In this document: positions 34,301-44,785 of the stretch, piece after piece
Numbering within the stretch: the stretch's first letter is position 1
How the letters are laid out: each line of letters begins with the position of its first letter
Source of the DNA: Hansfordia pulvinata
Lineage: Eukaryota > Ascomycota > Sordariomycetes > Xylariales
DNA: 64,000 nucleotides
Assembly (NCBI GenBank): GCA_006538405.1
Contig: BJKQ01000006.1
Span: 1 to 64,000 of the forward strand
Direction of reading: 5' to 3'
Made by a program: the position numbers and the translations under genes
The notes under the pieces: model-generated
What the model was told of the DNA's origin: nothing
What the model saw: the letters and a program-made list of their open reading frames with translations, nothing else
The model's database searches: none

Positions 34301-35446
34301 ATGGTTGGCCAAAAGACCCAGCTGACAGCGGCCCTACTGGTCGGCCTATCCCAGGCTTCCCTGCAGCCAGTAACCCGCGATGCACCACAGGCGGTGCAGC
34401 CAGGCGGCGCGCCCGCGGCTGGGGGTGCGACGACTGCCGCTCAGGGGACCCAACCGGCGCAACCGCAGGGCTCAGGCGCCCCGCAGGTCTGGGACATGGG
34501 CGAGCTGTTCCCTCTCAACATTCTGGACTGCAAATTCCAAGTCCAAGAGCAGGTGCTCCTCCCCCATCTCATCAAGAACTCACAAGTCGGCGGCCTCGGC
34601 GACGCGATACCGGGGGCGAGCGGCGCGGGCGGTGCTGGCGGCGCTGGCGGTGCTGGCGGCGCCGGGGCCGCCAGACGTCGCCGGGCCATGCGCGCCCGAC
34701 AAGCCCAAGGCCAAGGCACCCCGACCAGCGGCGGGCAATCGCTGCCGACCTCTGGTACGTTCAACTTCAACGACATCATACAGCCCGGCATGGGTGTGAA
34801 GCCCATGGGGCCATGCCAGCTGGATCTCGACTCGCTGCCCGGCTTCGGCTCCGGCTCCGAAAAGTCCAAGAGAATGGCGGAGGCTCTCGCCGGGTACGCA
34901 GACGATGCAGGTGCCAATGGCGACGGCGACGGCGGGGCCATAGAAGAGCGAGGGCTCAGCCTTGTATCGACGCGGCATGACCTGGAGCCCAGAATACTTG
35001 GTTTTGGGTCGAAGGACAAGAACAAGGATGGTCAAGTGGAGCGCAAGCAGAAGGACGCGCCCTACCCCCCCAAGAGTCTACTGACAATCCCCGGCCTCGA
35101 CAAACCCATTTACAACCTGATGTGTCCCGACGGGAGGTTCAAGCGACTCCTCGTCATCATGGTAATGCACTCCCTCGTCACCATCTGGGTTTCGGGCCCG
35201 TTCGTCGTCTTCATCTGGGTAGCCCACAGTAAGTTGCTCTTCTCTCTCCGCCTCGGTCACGTGCTTCTAGGCTGACACGAAATTCCAGTCTATTATTGCC
35301 ATTGGTCCCGCAAGAAGTGGCAGAAGCAGTGGGCCAACAACGAGGTCGATGCCGAAGACGCAAATCCAGAAGCCAAGCAGTTGCGTATCAGCGGCGGCGG
35401 CGTTCAAGACAACGCGGACAAGGACGACACCAAGACACACTCGTAA
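34301..35446 (+). CDS. Hypothetical single-pass membrane protein, two exons
   Basis: Exons are 34301-35228 and 35289-35446 (361 residues), with a 60-bp intron (GTAAGT, GCTGAC, CAG). The first 20 residues (TQLTAALLVGLSQASL) form a signal peptide. A Gln/Pro/Gly/Ala-rich region follows, including a run of Gly-Ala-Gly triplets near residues 107-125 and a basic ARRRRAMRARQ patch. A single strong hydrophobic segment near residues 285-310 (LLVIMVMHSLVTIWVSG and on) spans the splice junction, and a charged tail of about 50 residues ends the protein. Type I topology with an external low-complexity domain is inferred. No family was recognised. The intron falls just after the membrane segment and restores the frame exactly. 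Confidence 0.7.
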
Positions 35447-35875
35447 AGGCAATACTTAGCACTTACCGCTATGCGGAGCATATCGGTATTCTCGGAGTTC
35501 AAGCTGGCTTTTACTGGGCGAAATGATTGTACAACAGATTTACGCGACACCATATAGTCTTTCATATTCTTCCGTAAATAAATTCTTACTATATGCAGGC
35601 TCTTAAAACAGACTGGATGAATCATCGTACCGGTTATAAAGTGACCCCTCAAAGCCCTCATGTGAACCGGGGATTCTACACCGCAGCCTTACCACGCAAA
35701 GGATCGCGGCCCAGTGTCACGGGGATCGAAGACTCGTCCCAGGCACGACGCAATCACTTTGCACACTCTTGCGAAAGATGATCTCATTGATTATATCTCA
35801 TTTAAAACCCATTGAAGATATCTATCATTTGAGATCCACTGATGAGATCTATCATTTAAGATCTTGTCCCGCTCT
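35447..35875. other. Intergenic between convergent genes, with a small repeat
   Basis: This holds the 3' region of the membrane protein gene and of the isomerase-like gene. It contains an imperfect triple repeat, described separately, and no gene. Confidence 0.5.
35778..35865. repeat. Imperfect ~27-bp triple repeat
   Basis: Units resemble ATATCTATCATTTGAGATC followed by CACTGATG. A first unit near 35790 reads ATATCTCATTTAAAACCCAT, a second begins near 35817 and a third, ATCTATCATTTAAGATC, near 35847. It lies just downstream of the isomerase-like stop codon on the minus strand, so probably in its 3' UTR. Confidence 0.6.
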
Positions 35876-37194
35876 TCATAAGGACTGCACGTGGGTCTGA
35901 AAAACGTCCAACAAGCGCACGGCTTCCGAGTTGGCAACCTCGCTGTGAGTCTTGGCCGTGCCAAACGGATGGTACGGGAAAGGTCTGGACGAGGCGTTAG
36001 CTGCTGGAACTCGCCGCCGCCGCTCTTCAACTCCTGGAGAGACTTACCCGTATTCGGGAACAAAGATGATCTTGTTCTGCCGATCCTGACTGCGATGGAT
36101 AGATGTGAAGATGCCCTTCCACACCGTGTCGAAGAACTCCCTCTCGGGTGCAAAGACGGGATTCGTTGGCTCGGGACACTGCGAGGACTGTGTCGTGCCG
36201 ATGCGCGCGTGCAGATGCGTGACCTAGAGAAGGACTCGTTGTCAGCCGAAGCAGTCATTCAGCCTGGTGGTTTCGCTTACGTGGGGTGTGATCCGGGCCA
36301 GCATTTCCTGGTCTTCCTTCTGCACAAGAAGTCGCTCATGAACCACGACCCAGTGGGACCAGTCGGCCGTAATCTTCAGTCTGCAGCAAGCCATGCGTCA
36401 GCGGGCCGCAGCCATCGCCCGGGAAAGCGCCAGGGGCGTTCTCGACTCACTGGGGCACGCGCTGCAGGATCGCGTCTGTGCTGGTAATGTTGAATAGCGA
36501 GCGGTTCCTGTGAGTCTCGTGGCTGACGCGACCCGCAAAGCCGAACTCGTCGTCAATCGCAAAGGTGCCTTGGAAGAACTCTACCGACTCATCCACCGAG
36601 AAGTAGTCTCTGCGATGCCGTGTCAGAAAAGAAATTGACGCAAAAACAATCACTTGACGGCCTGCCTCTCTCTCTCTTCAGATGAGTGGGGTTTAGGACT
36701 TACGCTCCGCTTTGCGCATTGGCGTGAACACCGCCGAGCTTCTGCGCGAGCCTCAACTGGTCGCGATAGACCTCCAGGTGTCCTTGAGGCGACGTCTTTG
36801 TTCTGGGTCCCTCGTAGCCGGGCCATGCAGAGAAGATTCTGGCTGTTGCTTTAGTCTTCCGAGGGGGGGCTTGCATGACGATAGCATCGGGTAGCGACGG
36901 TGGATCTTACAGGCAGGACACATCCAGTCCGGCCTCGTCGAGATATTTCCTCACGACCGGGTAGTCCTCCTCTTTCTTGATGTCTCTCAGGCAAATCTCG
37001 ACGCCCCCTGCCCGCGTGTCAAGTCATGTCAGCATCTGTTGTAGGTGTACCTTGATGTTTATGGTGTGTTTGAACGTACGAAAGCCAATCTGCTTCAGCT
37101 CCTTGAAGATGCGGGCCCAGTTGGTGTAGCCTTCACCGGCATCCAGGCCCCAAGTGGTGCGGAAAGGGGCAATGTCCCAGTTGCTGTTCGACAT
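35876..37194 (-). CDS. Sugar phosphate isomerase/epimerase (xylose isomerase-like TIM barrel), seven exons
   Basis: Exons on the minus strand are 37194-37080, 37007-36911, 36838-36704, 36609-36451, 36380-36281, 36223-36048 and 35984-35876 (296 residues). All six introns (57-94 bp) have GT donors, mostly GTAAG, and CAG or TAG acceptors, and every phase closes. The product reads NWARIFKELKQIGF, then RGVEICLRDI, LAQKLGGVHANAQSG, FFQGTFAIDDE, RVSHETHRNRSLFN, DWSHWVVVHERLL, THLHARIGTTQSSQCP and FVPEYGPFPYHPFG. This order, with its His/Glu/Asp metal-ligand candidates, is typical of the AP-endonuclease-2-like TIM-barrel family. It is likely a cytosolic sugar or sugar-phosphate isomerase, with the exact substrate unknown. 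It is co-directional with the zinc alcohol dehydrogenase upstream. Confidence 0.85.
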
Positions 37195-38467
37195 GTTGTA
37201 GGCCTGGTTGATAGAGTTGCTTTGTGTATAGAGAGTATTGAAGACCACATGCAGATTCGAGGGACATGCAAGTCGAGACTTGCGCCATCCGGCGGGGAGG
37301 GAAAGCTATTTATCAGCCAAGGCCATGCTGGAAGGGACTGCGTGTCCACCTCGGGTCCCTAGAGGCAGGCAGTCTGCGTGGGACCCGTGCGGACTTTCGT
37401 CGAGCTGCGCCCTAGGACCGGTGGAGTTCTGGCCGAAGCCGCCCCCCGTCCTACACGACAGCGAGTGCATGCTCGCTCGAAACCCGCCGACGCGTGCGAG
37501 TCTGCTCGGCCTCATCACATGTTGACGCGTGACGCAGTGGTGGGATCGTCGAGGCGGGGGCGATGTGGCTCCAGCTGAAGCGTTGCAGTCGTGCTCCGTA
37601 CAACGTACCTAAGGCACCTAACGAAGGCGCTCCACCGGGCATGGAAGACGTGATCCATTGGATGCTGGGAGTTGCGGTCGCGTTCGCCGAGTGATTTCCA
37701 GATCCAGCAGCGCGGCGGGGGACGTCGAGACGCCCGGAGCCAAGGCGGACGAGCTGTGTCTCTTCCCTGCCGTAGCCGCCGGCTGCAGACGGCCCCGGAT
37801 CCTGTGATGGTGATGGTGATGATGGTGCGGGGGCGGGGTTGGCGACCCGTTAGACTCAATCAGGGAATGGTCGGCGGGTGGGGGAAGTCTGTGAGCAGCG
37901 CAAGCCTCACACATCACGCGGCCGGAGACGTTTTGCCGTATACGGCTTATTACCCCATGGGGCTTTCCGGCCCGCGGATTCGCCTACCTGTCTTGTCGCC
38001 TCGCTCCTCGCCAGTAGCCCTCTCCGTCTTCGTACAGTTGGCGTGCGTCCTTCTTCGATTTTTGCTACCTAGGGTATGTATTTGCAAACGCAATATCTAA
38101 GGTACTTATACAGGCTGCGGGCTACCTTGGCTTGTGCCTCGTATGCAGATTCCGATTTGCCTGGTCAGCGATCGAGAGCAACCGTCCTAACCTCACCTAC
38201 CCGTCGGGTCAAGCCTCACGTCTTCGGATTGGAGCACCTTAGAAGTGCTGGCAACTAACGATGATTACATAAAGGGCTGCGGAAAGGGAGCAAACATCGT
38301 CCCTGCTTCGTCATATCACTGGTGCAGAAAGGGGGTGTCAAAGTCGTAGTGCCCACTGGCTGCGTGGCGTAGATAGATCAAAGGCTCGATTCGGTTCAAA
38401 TACAGGTTATATGAGGTATGGAATTTCTCGCCCGGGTCCCTCGGCGCCGTCAACTTTGATGCCTCCC
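37195..38467. other. Intergenic, no gene recognised
   Basis: Only overlapping low-complexity frames were found. A GATGGTGATGGTGATGATGG stretch lies near 37804-37825. It contains the promoter of the isomerase-like gene. Confidence 0.5.
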
Positions 38468-40024
38468 TCACAGACGGCTGCCGCCCGGGCTGCCGCCCTG
38501 CGAGAAGCCGCCATTGGGATGGATGAGAACCTTGGTGTAGCCCTCCACCCTCCTGTCGAACTTGTCGTACGCCTCGGGCGCGTTTTCCAGGCCAATCTCG
38601 TGCGAGATGATGAAGCTGGGCTTGGCTTTCCCGGCAATGATGAGATCGCGTAGATACCGGTTGTACGCCTTGACGTTGCACTGGCCCGTGGCTAGAGATA
38701 GACCCTGAACGCGCGAAGACGAATCAGCAAACAAACACACGAATAAAGCACGGCGGGGAGAGGACAGGATCATTGCGCTCACCTTCTCGAACAGCTTGCC
38801 AAAACTCAGACTCAGCAGCCCCTTGGCCGCCGGCGAGCCGGCCGGAGCTCCCGGGTCGCTGGGGACGTAGAGGCCGGGGATGCCCATGCCGCCGCACGGG
38901 CGGGTCACCCTGATCATGTTCTCCAGGACAATGTTGGCCACCTCGGACGACCCGTTGACGGCCTGGTAACCGACCGCGTCGACCGTGCGGTCCACCATGC
39001 CGCCGTAGTGGCTGATGATCTGGTCCACCGCGTCGCCCTTGGTGAAGTCCACGCCGACGCACCCAATCTTCTCGGCCGCCTGCAGCCGCTCCGGGACCCG
39101 GTCCACCACGTACACGGTCGAGGCTCCCTGCAGCTGGGCCGAGTAGGCGGCCATGAGGCCCACGGGCCCGGCGCCGAAGACGGCGATGGATTCCCCGGCC
39201 CGGAACCCCGACAGCACCACGCCGTGCCACCCGGTGGGGAACACGTCGGCCAGGAGGATGAAGTCGGACTCGTGCTCCGTTCCCGGGGGCAGCTTCAGCG
39301 CGTTGAAGTCCGCATAGGGTATCCTGATGTACTGGGCCTGGTCGGGAGCGGGTCAGCAGCGGGCTTCGCAACACGCTCGGGCTGGGGGGGGGGGGGGGGG
39401 AGCTATCTTGTCCTCACCTGTCCTCCCCGGTAAGGGCCCATGGCGACGTAGCCTGCGAGGTGAATCAGCATACCGCAGCAGGAATTGCGTTGTCGTCAGT
39501 GCTTGGGTTCAGCTAGCACAAACTACGCACCGTATGCACCGCCGGCAAAGTCAGGGTTCACGCCCTCGCAGAAGGCCGTCTTGCCCTCCTCGCAGTTCCG
39601 GCAGCGCCCGTCCGCCACGTTGAAAGGCATCACGACGCGGTCGCCCTTCTTGAGCAGCGTCACGGCGGGGCCCAGCTCCTCGACGATGCCCATGTTCTCG
39701 TGGCCTGTCCTGCTTGTCAGTCCGGCCCTCCCCCAGTAGCGTCTCTGCAGCATCCGTCTCGCGGTGACGTACCAAATGTGATGCCCGGCTCGGCGGCCGT
39801 CCTGCCTTCGTACATGCTGTCGCACGTTGGTTCTTAGCAAAGGGGGCCGCTGCGGATGCGGAAGCCAACGAAACATACTGCAGGTCGGATCCGCAGATCG
39901 CTGCGGTGGTGATTCGGACGAGAACGTCGTCGGGGTGCTCAATCACCGGCATGGCCACGTCCTCCACCTTGACCTGGTGCGGCCCTTGGTAGTTGAGGGC
40001 TTTCATTGATGTTGCTGACGCCAT
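38468..40024 (-). CDS. Zinc-type alcohol dehydrogenase (glutathione-independent formaldehyde dehydrogenase-like), six exons
   Basis: Exons are 40024-39879, 39816-39773, 39704-39531, 39452-39418, 39337-38783 and 38704-38468 (396 residues); introns of 62-80 bp have closed phases. The catalytic-zinc region AAICGSDLH (Cys44) leads to GHENMG and [11 protein letters not shown] structural-zinc lobe, [14 protein letters not shown], follows with three cysteines; the position where relatives usually carry the first of four reads Asp. The Rossmann motif [10 protein letters not shown] lies in exon 5, and [11 protein letters not shown] and [10 protein letters not shown] follow. The family oxidises alcohols or aldehydes with NAD. 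Intron 4 carries a 17-base C run on the coding strand. The last residues ([11 protein letters not shown]) are a loose tail. Confidence 0.88.
39384..39400. repeat. 17-base G run inside an alcohol dehydrogenase intron
   Basis: An uninterrupted run of 17 G lies in intron 4 of the zinc alcohol dehydrogenase gene. Such runs are length-unstable and error-prone in sequencing. Confidence 0.9.
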
Positions 40025-41168
40025 CTTGGGTGGATGTTGTGGATGTTATAGAGTCAAAGCTGCGAACGGGCTTCTAGGGGACGGGGATACAGGACAGCCT
40101 CTCTGCGGGGTGAGGGGATGATTTTATACACATACATATATACATGTATTTATATGACATTGCCGGGCCGGGTAGGCTTCCCACAAGCCTCCATCTCCCT
40201 CCCGCGTTGCCGTCGTACTGATTGATCCACGGCTGCCATGGATGGATGCCGCCGAGCTCTGCTACCAGACGTATATCCGTACATAAGGTACGTGGGGCGC
40301 GTGGGCTGCGGGCCGCCGCTACGCTGCACTTCGCCGGCGCCGTCTGGGTCTCGGGGGAAGTTGCCCGCCTGGGACAGAACGGATGGGGCCACCAAAGGTG
40401 CCGTTGGAGGGGTCGATTGCCCCGCCTCGTTCCTCATTCCCCCCCGGCCGCGTCGCACGCGACGACTCCGGAGCTTGCTGCCGCATCGGCCAAAGTATCA
40501 AGTCTGGTAGGAAAGGAACAGGGGGCAAAAGTCCGTCTTGATGCCGGCCCCAGCCAAGGACGATATACCTCTTCTTTACCCCGCCATGGATCTTCGAGTC
40601 GCACTTGGCATAGGTCCAGGTCCGTGCTGCCACACACAACGCAATCAACTGGTAGAATGTGCGGGCGTCCAGTGGTAGATAGCGGTATTGTTTGCCTGGT
40701 TCAAATGAAAGACTCTGCACAAGGTCTGAATCGAGGCTGTCACCGGTCTGTGCCGTCTCTGGCGTCTCAGAACCCATGAGCCATACCGGACCGGACGCCT
40801 GTGAGTACACGTGCGCAAATAGATCAGCTACCGGGCCATGAAAGAACAGCGCCGCCCACAGCTCCATGCTCCCATGATATTACGCTTGCTTCCATCGTGT
40901 GAACTCGCGGTTCGTTGATGAGAAACAATTGTTGTGAAGCTCAATAATCCATCTCTGGTCATCTAATTTACGGAAGAATGTACCAAAAGTTGGGGTTCCA
41001 ATCATCCCTGGCCATTTAATGTACGGAATAATACGCCAAAGTTGGAGTTCATAGCAAGTGAGTGTATTCAAGTTGGGTTGCTATCCGTCGAGCTCGCGGG
41101 CCGGTGGCTGTCTCTTCGTATGTATGCAGAACAGCCAATGGAGCGCCCTTGATCACACAGCTGATTGA
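40025..41168. other. Intergenic, contains a tandem duplication
   Basis: This is the promoter side of the alcohol dehydrogenase (an alternating TA/CA tract near 40128-40155) and the 3' side of the THI5 gene. No gene was recognised. A two-copy 53-bp repeat at 40950-41053 is listed separately. Confidence 0.5.
40950..41053. repeat. Two-copy 53-bp tandem repeat
   Basis: Copy 1 (40950-41002) begins CATCTCTGGTCATCTAATTT and copy 2 (41003-41053) begins CATCCCTGGCCATTTAATGT. Both continue through TACGGAA, an AAT/ATAC stretch and GTTGGGG/GTTGGAG. Differences are a handful of substitutions and one small indel. Confidence 0.75.
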
Positions 41169-42366
41169 TCAAGCAGTGACCGAAATGGCGGGCTCCCTCT
41201 GCAACCGGCAGAAGCCTCCCTTGCAGGCCACGTCGGCCTGCAGCTCAATCATGCGCTTCTGGTCGCCCACGGGGTCGGCCGAGTCGGCCTCGAGGGGCCA
41301 GTCCAGGAACTCGTTGGTGTAGTTGGGCACAAAGTCGGCGTCCAGCACGCCGAGGCGCTTGCCGTAGTTGGTGACCTTGGTCCAGTCGCGCTGCACGTTC
41401 TGCATGTCCTTGGAGAAGTAGGCGAAGCTGCGCTCGAAGATCTTGCGGTTGAGCTCGGTGCCCATGGCCGGCTTGAAGTCGACGTACTCGGCCCACGCGC
41501 GGCTGGGCTCCGCGAGGACAAAGTCGGTGGCCCTCTTGACGGCCCGCGAGAACGCGCGCACCTTGTCCGGGTTCTCGGCGATGAACCGGTCGTTGCCGAT
41601 GTACAGGATGGAGCAGAAGCAGCAGCACCCAAGCTCGGCCAGCTCGTCGATGCGCAGCATCTGCACGTCGCTCTTGGCGCGGCCCTGGGCGGCCAGCCAC
41701 TCCTCGAGCTCCACCATCTGCACGTTCTCCAGGCCGATGCCCGCGTCGATCTCGCCCTTGATGATGGCCTTGGAGACGTTCATGCCGCAGCGCACCGCAG
41801 TGTACTCGTCGGGCGTCATCCCGTAGTGCGAGGTGAGCTCGTCGATCTGGATCTTGCCGAACTCGCCCACGTAGCCGATCCGCTTGCCCTTGAGGCTGCG
41901 GAAGTCGGTCGTGATGCCCGAGTCCTTGAGGTAGACGACGCCGGTGAACGGCTCGTCCAGCAGGCTGCCAAAGGACGTGACGGGAAAGTCTCGGGCTTTG
42001 GCCTGTTGGCAGTCAGCATCTCACGCAGTCGATCGCCACAGACACGGGCACGTACCGCGAGGGTGTGGATCATGGCCTTGTAACCCAGGTCAACCTTGCC
42101 GGATCCGATGATCTCGGTGACATCCTGTAGACGGTCAGAACAGCAGCCCCCACAGGGCTACAGAAGAGGCGGCATACACTGGGGTCGTTGGGCTCAAGCA
42201 GAGCGACCTTAAGGCCCTCTTCCTTGAAGTACCCCTTTGCCTGGGCAAGGTACAGCGGGGCATGGTACGGGGTGGCGTGCCTGTCGCGTGGTCAGCAAAC
42301 AAAACTCGCCTGGCGGGAGGCCAGTATCTACCAGTTGGTCAAGAACGTGATCTTATCGGTAGACAT
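41169..42366 (-). CDS. THI5: 4-amino-5-hydroxymethyl-2-methylpyrimidine phosphate synthase (THI5/NMT1 family)
   Basis: Exons are 42366-42332, 42280-42178, 42124-42056 and 42002-41169 (346 residues, the usual family length). The three introns are 51-53 bp. The product opens [12 protein letters not shown]. Lys62 and His66 lie in GYKAMIH, matching the PLP lysine and the substrate histidine of yeast Thi5, and the CCCFC motif falls at 195-199, again as in yeast. The enzyme makes the thiamine pyrimidine from its own histidine and PLP, one turnover per protein, with the CCCFC cysteines thought to handle iron. Expression should be repressed by thiamine pyrophosphate through the aptamer in the 5' UTR intron. 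Confidence 0.95.
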
Positions 42367-42387
42367 GGTCGTAGATCAAGCAAGAAG

Positions 42388-42625
42388 CTGAGCAAGTTAG
42401 TATTCCCCGCTGACTTTGGGGGGGTTTGGAGGGAGGCAAAGAAGCATATCCTTTCGCTGGTATTACCCAGATCAAGTTCGCCGGTATTTCTCAGAAAAGC
42501 AAGATAGCACACGGTGGAGCCGGGAGCTCGACGCGGTCGGGCGCGATGCCACAACCAAGCCACGCAGCCAGAACCACCGTGATACAAATCAAGCTAAACA
42601 CCCGGTGCTGTCTTTTTTACGTTAC
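42388..42625 (-). promoter_or_regulatory. 5' UTR intron of THI5 carrying the TPP riboswitch
   Basis: The donor AAG|GTAACG (intron starts at 42625) lies just upstream of the aptamer on the minus strand. The aptamer is followed by a perfect branch point TACTAAC (42398-42404) and the acceptor CTCAG, with the exon resuming at 42387, only 21 nt before the start codon. This matches the known fungal design in which TPP binding changes splice-site use in the 5' UTR. The intron borders are read from sequence; alternative donors were not resolved. Confidence 0.75.
42437..42610 (-). ncRNA. Thiamine pyrophosphate (TPP) riboswitch aptamer
   Basis: On the minus strand CTGAGA (42489-42494) is followed by AATACCGGCGAACTTGATC (to about 42470) and TGGGTAATACCAGCGAAAGG. 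These are the conserved thi-box cores of eukaryotic TPP aptamers. The core spans 42451-42494. The 5' partners of helices P1/P2 are less certain; CACCGGGTG near 42599-42607 is a candidate and implies a long P3 insertion, which fungal aptamers commonly have. It sits in the 5' UTR intron of the THI5 gene, the expected target. Confidence 0.93.
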
Positions 42626-42626
42626 C

Positions 42627-44785
42627 TTGATCTGAAGCTGCCAGCCATGAGGACGCCATGTTCTTTGTCGGTTATCGCAGCTTACCAAAGCTGGTGCTGG
42701 CAAAGTTTGTCGATTTGTCGTTGGTGGGTCGTGTAGATGGGAAGTGTTGTAGAAGGTGAGTGAGGGGTCCTTCGAGTTGATCTACGCAAGGGCGAGCGCA
42801 GCTATTTGTATCAGCCGCTTTCTCGCGAACCGTGTGATGTGGCTCGATCGAGACCAGCCAGTCGCTTCACAAGAACCCCTCACTCGGTCCACAGATCCCC
42901 ACATGTAGCGTTAAAATGCACCGGGTAATGGTTGTTCACTCGTACCCATTGTCACCAAACCCCTCACTTCTTCCGGTCCCGGATCGTATCGTGAGGCGGC
43001 CATCCGGCTTGGCCTTATTAGTGCGGATGAGCAGTTGCCGCTATTGATTTAAAAGCGCAGATACACGTACACAGTTCGAGAGAGTACTCGTAGGTACGTA
43101 TCTTAGGTATGTCAAAGGTCGGCCGCATAATCTTACACGACAGACTCCGTCAGCACCTGGTTATAGCTGATATATAGGTATATATATATTCGTCCGGGTT
43201 CACGTTACAATGGACACAAAGGGCCATTGCAGTCCCTGCCTCCTGTCAAGTGTCTGTACTTGGGCAAGATTCAGTGGGTTGCTCACCAGAATGGCATGAC
43301 GTCAGCTGCGGGTTTCCCCCACCCGAACGCACCGTAGCCGGACACGGGCATTTCCACAGCTCCTCCGGGTGTCGCACTCCGAGAGCCACGCGAAGCATGA
43401 GACGGTCGGATCTTCCGGTCGCGGCCGACGAGACTTGGGATAGGGATGGTTTGCCCCTGGACTCTGGCTGACGACGCCACAGACACCGCCACAGCCACCG
43501 CCACGCAGCTGGTAGAGGCCGTCACCAGTTGCGCCTCATCTTCGGTGAGGCTCCCCCTTCGGCAGTCGTGTCTACCTACCTACGCGTAAGAGTACACACC
43601 ACATGCTGCTATGGTGTGGCTATCTATTGGACAATAGATCTAATTGTCCGGTATACTCTTCTGACTCGTTGGTGGGAATGCGACGGGACGGGGCCATCAA
43701 TTCGCTGCGAAATTCACGCGGCGCCTATTGGGGGTGGCGTTTCCGTAACCCGTCTCGTCAGCAGCGGCATCAAATCCACGGCTCCATGACTTCCAGATTC
43801 CAAGTTGTGCACATTCCAGGTCGACCCGGACAGCAGCAAGATCCGGCGGCAAGGCTGTCGAGCCAGAGAGCAGGCTGTCCTCCCACACAATCCGTCCTGC
43901 AGCCTGCGACCGCCAGGTCGCATACATGACCACAGCCAAGATGGATTCAGGGCGGGACAGAAAGACCCGCACATGCCGTGCCATGCTAGCTGGACACGGC
44001 CCGCGTGGATCTACTGGGCGGCCGGCCATCACGCCTTTTCGATCCAGGGGGCCGCCCGGAGCTCCGAGTAGCGCCCTCTGAGTCTCCGGGCCCGTGGGCC
44101 AAGTGCGTCGCGGGCGCCGTCTGCGCCAGGAATACACACAAAGCAGCTCGGGCCGGACAGACAAAGCCAGCCCGCCCCCTGCCGCTTAGAAATCGAAATG
44201 TCAAGCTTTCGGTTGGCCAACCTAAAGATACTCCGGTTTGCATGGGCAGCGATAGGCCTCGAGGGCGCGAGCATGGGCGCGCGCCCCTCCAGCAGGGCTG
44301 ATATCACCAGGGGTCCTCTGGCTGATGCCAAAATGGTGCCAGATGGCGTGCGAGCGCTGCTGAGCATCGTCGCAAGACATGCCACCTCGCACGTAACCAT
44401 CCCTCGCAGACAATCCGCTCCCTGTGATTGATCAGCCCGCGGTGCCGCGGTGCGAGGTTTCGCCCGCGAGGATACGTCAGTGCCGCGGTGCCAGCTCGTC
44501 AGCGGCCAGATGACTACGTGTAGCGGTTTGAAACGATGAAAGCTTCCCGTGTGGCTTAGGCAGGTAGGTAAGGTAGGTTGTCTTGCATTCTGTGCGTGTT
44601 GAGCTGGACGGTGACCTGCGTAGCCCCCTTAAACTCACCCGCCCATCATCGCACACGGTCGAGCCAGGCCATGCTGTCGGCTTCTGTTCCACGAGGTTTC
44701 TCGTCCAAGACCGCGCAGAAACAGCCCATCTCCTCGCTACCAACAACGACACACCCCGTCTACACCCGGCCTCCAACATCTGAAC
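42627..44785. other. 2.1-kb intergenic region, no gene recognised
   Basis: This contains the THI5 promoter (right side of that gene) and the permease promoter. Short repeats of the type TACCTACC occur near 43570 and 44563. Open frames on both strands between 43.6 and 44.4 kb mirror each other and show no domains. Confidence 0.5.

Noticed and set aside
40660..40712. Sequence with CAGTGGTAGA and GGTTCAAAT resembling tRNA A/B boxes
   Set aside because: The spacing and acceptor stem do not form a cloverleaf.
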